This document shows, in pieces, positions 60,893 to 64,000 of a DNA stretch of 64,000 nt (the stretch's first letter is position 1; each line of letters opens with the position of its first letter). A model generated the notes under the pieces. That model saw only the letters and a list, made by a program, of their open reading frames with translations. It had not been told where the DNA came from and did not search any database. The translations under genes were made by a program, and so were the position numbers. The stretch is from JAAXHB01 sp965214945 (GTDB taxonomy: Bacteria; Actinomycetota; Acidimicrobiia; Acidimicrobiales; Aldehydirespiratoraceae), in NCBI GenBank assembly GCA_965214945.1, contig OZ244029.1:1860001-1924000 (forward strand). Reading direction: 5' to 3'.

Positions 60893-62101
60893 TCACAAAC
60901 CGGTCACGCCCTCGACCGCGTAGTCGATCGCGTAGGCACCGAGCGAGTCGATCACTTCGCCCGCGGCGAGGCGCTCGGTGCCATTGTTGTCGACGAGAGG
61001 CCCCTCATACACGTTGAGCTCGCCGCTTGCGATCCTGGCCTCAGCATCGGCCACTGCGGCCTGTGCTTCAGCAGGGACATTGGGGCCCCAAGCGCCGAGC
61101 GGCGCGTCGAGCAGCACCACCTCGGGGGAAGCCTTCCAAGTGCCGTCGAGCACTTTCTGGCACTGTTCTGTGTAGAAGTTGCCGAACTCCGACAGGTCGT
61201 AGTTGGACACGTATTTGGTGGGCGCCGCTGTGCGGAAGTCGAGATTCCAGTACCCGGTCCACACTCCGGCTTCCTCAGAAAGCTGCAAGAAGGTGGGTTC
61301 GTCCATCACACCGAACAGGAAGCTGACACCGCTGTCGAGCAAAGCGTTAGCCGCCTGGGCCGCCTTTTGGGGGTCGAAGAACGTGTTGACGAGCACGGTC
61401 TCAACCACCGCGTTGGGATTGACGGTACGAGCGCCTAGCAGAAGGCCATTCACGTCGTTGTACGCCGTTGCCGTGGGGAATGCGCCGATGTAGCCGATCC
61501 GTCCGTTGTCAGCGAGATGGCCGGCCGCCACACCGAGCAGATAGGCGGTGATCTCGTGCGCCAAGTAGAACGGGAACAGATTCTCGGTGTAGACATGGCC
61601 GTTGATCTCCACGAACTTCGTGTCGAGACTGGCGGCGGCCACTTCGCTGAGCAGCTGGGCATACTCGGTGTTGGCGAAGATGATGTCATTGCCGTCGTCG
61701 ACAAGCTGCTGGAAGAGCTGGGTCGTGGAGGCGTCGAAGCCGATGTTGGGTGTGAACGCGGTTTCAATCCGGTCGCCCAGCGCCTCTTGGGCGGCCAGGC
61801 GGCCCCGGTCGTGCTCCTGGGTCCAGCCGTTGTCGTCAGGCGGGCCGATGTACACCCAGTGGGCTTTGATCTTGTCCTTGCCGACAGGCTCAGGGGGTGC
61901 CTCTGTGGCGGTGGCGTCGGTGCCGCCGCTGTCACCGGTTGAGCCCGCTTCAGTGTCGCCGTTGTCGTCGCCGCAGGCCGTGAGTAGCGAACCTCCGAAG
62001 GCGATGCCGCCGAGTCCGAAAGCCCCAATCCTGAGAGCCTGACGGCGAGAAACCTTGGCAGTCTGCGGCAAGATGAGTCCGGAATCGTGGTCTTTGGTCA
62101 T
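60893..62101 (-). CDS. BMP-family substrate-binding lipoprotein
   Basis: 402 residues. Tat plus lipobox signal: SRRQALRIGAFGLGGIAF then LLTAC with C43. A Gly/Thr-rich linker follows, then the BMP (basic membrane protein/PnrA) domain: KIKAHWVYIGPPDDNGWTQEHDRG, FATTEYAQLL-like segment FANTEYAQLLSEVAAAS, GRIGYIGAFPTATAYNDVNGLLLGARTVNP, and SGVSFLFGVMDEPTF. BMP proteins bind nucleosides. AGGAGG lies 7 bp upstream. It is the first gene of the transporter operon. Confidence 0.93.
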   Translation of the reverse strand: MTKDHDSGLILPQTAKVSRRQALRIGAFGLGGIAFGGSLLTACGDDNGDTEAGSTGDSGGTDATATEAPPEPVGKDKIKAHWVYIGPPDDNGWTQEHDRGRLAAQEALGDRIETAFTPNIGFDASTTQLFQQLVDDGNDIIFANTEYAQLLSEVAAASLDTKFVEINGHVYTENLFPFYLAHEITAYLLGVAAGHLADNGRIGYIGAFPTATAYNDVNGLLLGARTVNPNAVVETVLVNTFFDPQKAAQAANALLDSGVSFLFGVMDEPTFLQLSEEAGVWTGYWNLDFRTAAPTKYVSNYDLSEFGNFYTEQCQKVLDGTWKASPEVVLLDAPLGAWGPNVPAEAQAAVADAEARIASGELNVYEGPLVDNNGTERLAAGEVIDSLGAYAIDYAVEGVTGL

Positions 62102-62201
62102 GTTTATGCCTCCTATTGGCGAGTCGGCTGTCTGTTCAGTTGACGAGTATTTGCCGTCGGGTTGGCGGAGTTGTGTAGGTGCAGGTTGTCAGTGACAGCC
62201 C

Positions 62202-63224
62202 TCAGTCGAGCTGGGCGGCCAGTTCGTCAAACTCCAGCGCCCACTGGCGGCGCATGGATCGCTTCTCTGGCTCATCGAGCCAGGCACCGTCAATGCCGTT
62301 GAGCATGCACTGTCGGAAGTCCTCCACCTCAAAGCCCATGTGGTTATGAGCCATGACGTAGTCCTTGGTAGGATCGGTCTTGAACATGGGCGGATCGTCG
62401 CAGTCGAGACTGATCTTGATCCCGTACTCGCGCATCCGCCCAATGGGATGGTTGTCGAAGTCGTCATTGAAATACACCCACGCCGTCGACACAGGCGTAC
62501 AAGTGAAAACCACACCGGAGTCACGGCATCGGCGCATAATCGCCTCACTTTCCACGACGTGGTATCCGTGGTCCACGCGTTCGCAGCCGAGCAGGTCGAG
62601 ACAGGTTTCAATGTTGCGGGGCGGCGCGTCTTCGGACTGGTGGGCAGTGAGCCGCAGCCCGGCCCGCTCCGCCATCCGGTATGCCTTCCAGAAGCGCTCG
62701 GGCGGGTATTCGGCCTCGGCGTAGTCCATACCGATGCCGATCACCTCGGGGCGAGGGTGGTCGATGAGCGTCTTCACCATATCCACAGCCAGCTCTGGGG
62801 TTTCCATGCGATTGACTGCAGCAATCAGCCGGCATTCGGTGCCGTGATCTGCACGGGCTGCGTTGATCCCGTCGATCAGGCCGTCGACGCATGTTTCGTA
62901 GTCGACGCCCGCGGCCATGTGGGTCGTGGGGTTGAAGAACATCTCCCGGTACCGCACGTTGTGCTCGGCTGCCTCAGTCAGCGTCTCATAGCAGATACGC
63001 TCGAAATCCTCCCGGTCGATCACTCCCAAGGCGGTGTTGTCGTACATGTGGAGGAACTTGTAGATGTCGGGATAGTCGTAGAGGTCTTCCGGCTCATCGT
63101 AGTCGGGCAGCTCCACGTTGTGCTTCTTGCACAGGTCAACGGCGGTCCGGGCCTGGACCGAGCCCATCAGATGGAGGTGCAAGCTCACCTTTGGGATGGC
63201 CTTCAAGAAGGCATCCATATCCAT
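62202..63224 (-). CDS. Adenosine deaminase-like protein with altered active-site motif
   Basis: 340 residues, AAGGAG upstream. HLH metal pair at 16 and 18 (KVSLHLHLMGS). The block normally written HAGE reads AHQSEDAP (Glu kept, Ala-Gly changed to Gln-Ser). CERVDHGYHVV, VFTCTPVSTAW and SLDCDDPPMF follow. The fold and metal ligands are intact, so it may deaminate a different purine or nucleoside. Paralogous to the gene at 54891, with about a third similar at key positions by eye. Confidence 0.85.
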   Translation of the reverse strand: MDMDAFLKAIPKVSLHLHLMGSVQARTAVDLCKKHNVELPDYDEPEDLYDYPDIYKFLHMYDNTALGVIDREDFERICYETLTEAAEHNVRYREMFFNPTTHMAAGVDYETCVDGLIDGINAARADHGTECRLIAAVNRMETPELAVDMVKTLIDHPRPEVIGIGMDYAEAEYPPERFWKAYRMAERAGLRLTAHQSEDAPPRNIETCLDLLGCERVDHGYHVVESEAIMRRCRDSGVVFTCTPVSTAWVYFNDDFDNHPIGRMREYGIKISLDCDDPPMFKTDPTKDYVMAHNHMGFEVEDFRQCMLNGIDGAWLDEPEKRSMRRQWALEFDELAAQLD

Positions 63225-63376
63225 GGCGGAACTCCTTCCCTTTGCAGGTTGCGGCAGTCGCGAACACTAGCATCGGCAGTCCAACGACACGCCAACCGGC
63301 GGCTGTCCGGCATAAGGGCGGCCGCAGCATCATCGCGGCGTTTCCCGCTAACGCCTTTGGCGACAGTCCAGATCCC

Positions 63377-63404
63377 ACGACACGACAACCGCATCGCGTG
63401 TCGT
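63377..63404 (-). terminator. Possible terminator hairpin downstream of the amidohydrolase
   Basis: ACGACACG (63377-63384) and CGTGTCGT (63397-63404) form an 8-bp stem, about 75 bp past the amidohydrolase stop. A tandem duplication of cgcgtgtcgtcga(a/g)gagtt (63396-63435 area) overlaps it, so a second partner arm exists. No U-tract. Confidence 0.35.
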
Positions 63405-63476
63405 CGAAGAGTTGCGCACCGCGTGTCGTCGAGGAGTTACCGACAACACCTGATGCCAAGGTTCGCCGGCTCGCCT

Positions 63477-64000
63477 TCACCAAAGCGGCGTCGCGGGGTT
63501 GCCGGCCAGGGCAGCTCGGCGCTCGAACAGCTCCTCGGCCGCGGCTTGGGCTTCGGCCGCCACAGCGGCGGAGTCCACGGACACGACCTCGCCGCCTTCC
63601 ACGAGCCGCCGACCCTGCACCCACACATCGCTCACGTCGTGGGCACCAGCGGTGAACACCAGGTGCGCCGGCGCGTTGAAATGCCGTCCGTGCATCACCG
63701 GCACAAAGTGCAGGCCGCCGATGTCCACCATCACGATGTCGGCATCCTTGCCCTTCTCCAGCGTGCCGGTCACCTCGGCGAGGCCCAGGGCGGCAGCTCC
63801 CGACCGGGTGGCCATGTCGAGCACGTCCCACGCGTCGCCCACAGTCGGGTCTAGGGCGCTCACCTTGGCCAGGAGCGAGGCGAACTTCATCTCGCCGAGC
63901 ATGTCTAGGTTGTTGTTCTCCTTTTCGCCGTCGGTGCCCAGCGCCACGGTCACTCCGGCGGAGCGGCAATCCTCGATACGGGCCGGGCCGGACGCGATCT
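63477..64000 (-). CDS. MTA/SAH deaminase-family amidohydrolase, C-terminal part (cut by window edge)
   Basis: The gene enters from the right edge; about 174 C-terminal codons are present. VALGTDGEKENNNLDMLGEMKFASLLAK matches the conserved GTDG...NNNLDM block of the 5'-methylthioadenosine/S-adenosylhomocysteine and related (TRZ/ATZ, 8-oxoguanine) deaminases; ATRSGAAALGLAEVTGTLEKGKDADIVMVDIGG is the usual ending. It fits purine breakdown here. The N-terminal metal site is outside the window. Confidence 0.85.
   Translation of the reverse strand, partial: IASGPARIEDCRSAGVTVALGTDGEKENNNLDMLGEMKFASLLAKVSALDPTVGDAWDVLDMATRSGAAALGLAEVTGTLEKGKDADIVMVDIGGLHFVPVMHGRHFNAPAHLVFTAGAHDVSDVWVQGRRLVEGGEVVSVDSAAVAAEAQAAAEELFERRAALAGNPATPLW

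Noticed and set aside
1..64000. Insertion sequences, prophage, integrase or attachment sites
   Set aside because: No transposase, integrase or phage protein was recognised, and no long inverted repeats with target duplications were seen; the tRNA-Pro has no duplicated 3' end that I could find.

Overview
The window is high-G+C bacterial chromosome with an actinobacterial character. I infer an aerobic Acidimicrobiia-like lineage from the gene order (recA-miaB-miaA-dapF-hflX; ftsK-rnj-dapA-dapB-pnp-rpsO), frequent GTG starts, a CarD regulator, an LLM (possibly F420-type) oxidoreductase, many acyl-CoA dehydrogenases and an actinobacterial SOS box. Taxonomy is inference. I see no transposase, integrase, phage gene, CRISPR array or rRNA. 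One tRNA, Pro(TGG), lies at 50615-50691.

Layout. 1-7423 (minus): recA, miaB, miaA, dapF, hflX, dapC and the 5' end of dapD, read from one SOS-type promoter at 7644-7673 with a long structured leader. 7879-8280 (plus): msrB. 8398-22618 (minus): rpsO, pnp, dapB, a SURF1 gene, dapA, rnj, ftsK, a Na+/Ca2+ exchanger, rimO, pgsA and cinA. dapA, dapB, dapC, dapD and dapF are therefore all present, i.e. most of the succinylase route to meso-diaminopimelate. 22692-29688 (minus): flavoprotein reductase, small ferredoxin, an ArsC-like gene with an in-frame TGA at the catalytic cysteine codon, acyl-CoA synthetase, SDR and D-aminoacylase. 30070-39962: membrane protein, glutaminyl cyclase, sugar dehydrogenase, HIT protein, HAD-like protein, a methyltransferase with a C-terminal extension, a TIM-barrel protein, an amidohydrolase and carD. 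40181-50581: lipid or xenobiotic acyl-CoA metabolism (SDR, thiolase, LLM oxidoreductase, methyltransferase, three acyl-CoA dehydrogenases), aspartate dehydrogenase and a membrane coiled-coil protein. 50776-64000: a purine-type uptake and catabolism cluster with a two-gene xanthine-dehydrogenase-type hydroxylase, two adenosine-deaminase-family proteins, a BMP/permease/permease/ATPase nucleoside-type ABC transporter, a Rieske oxygenase and a partial MTA/SAH-deaminase-family amidohydrolase.

The most interesting signal is 24440-24814. The frame reads through a TGA exactly at the catalytic Cys of an ArsC/Spx-family protein, behind a strong ribosome binding site, and a hairpin with a GGUC apical loop starts 18 nt downstream. 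This is a candidate selenoprotein that ordinary gene callers would truncate to a fragment.

The second theme is local sequence duplication. At least fifteen short direct repeats (about 12-37 bp, periods 12-74 bp) lie at gene ends, operon junctions and protein linkers. Three of them occur where junctions are bridged by tiny ORFs whose stop codons overlap the next gene's start (10444-10494, 9708-9890, 49356-49415); at the first and third, the upstream end overlaps a stop codon as well, as it does for the 60-codon ORF at the second.
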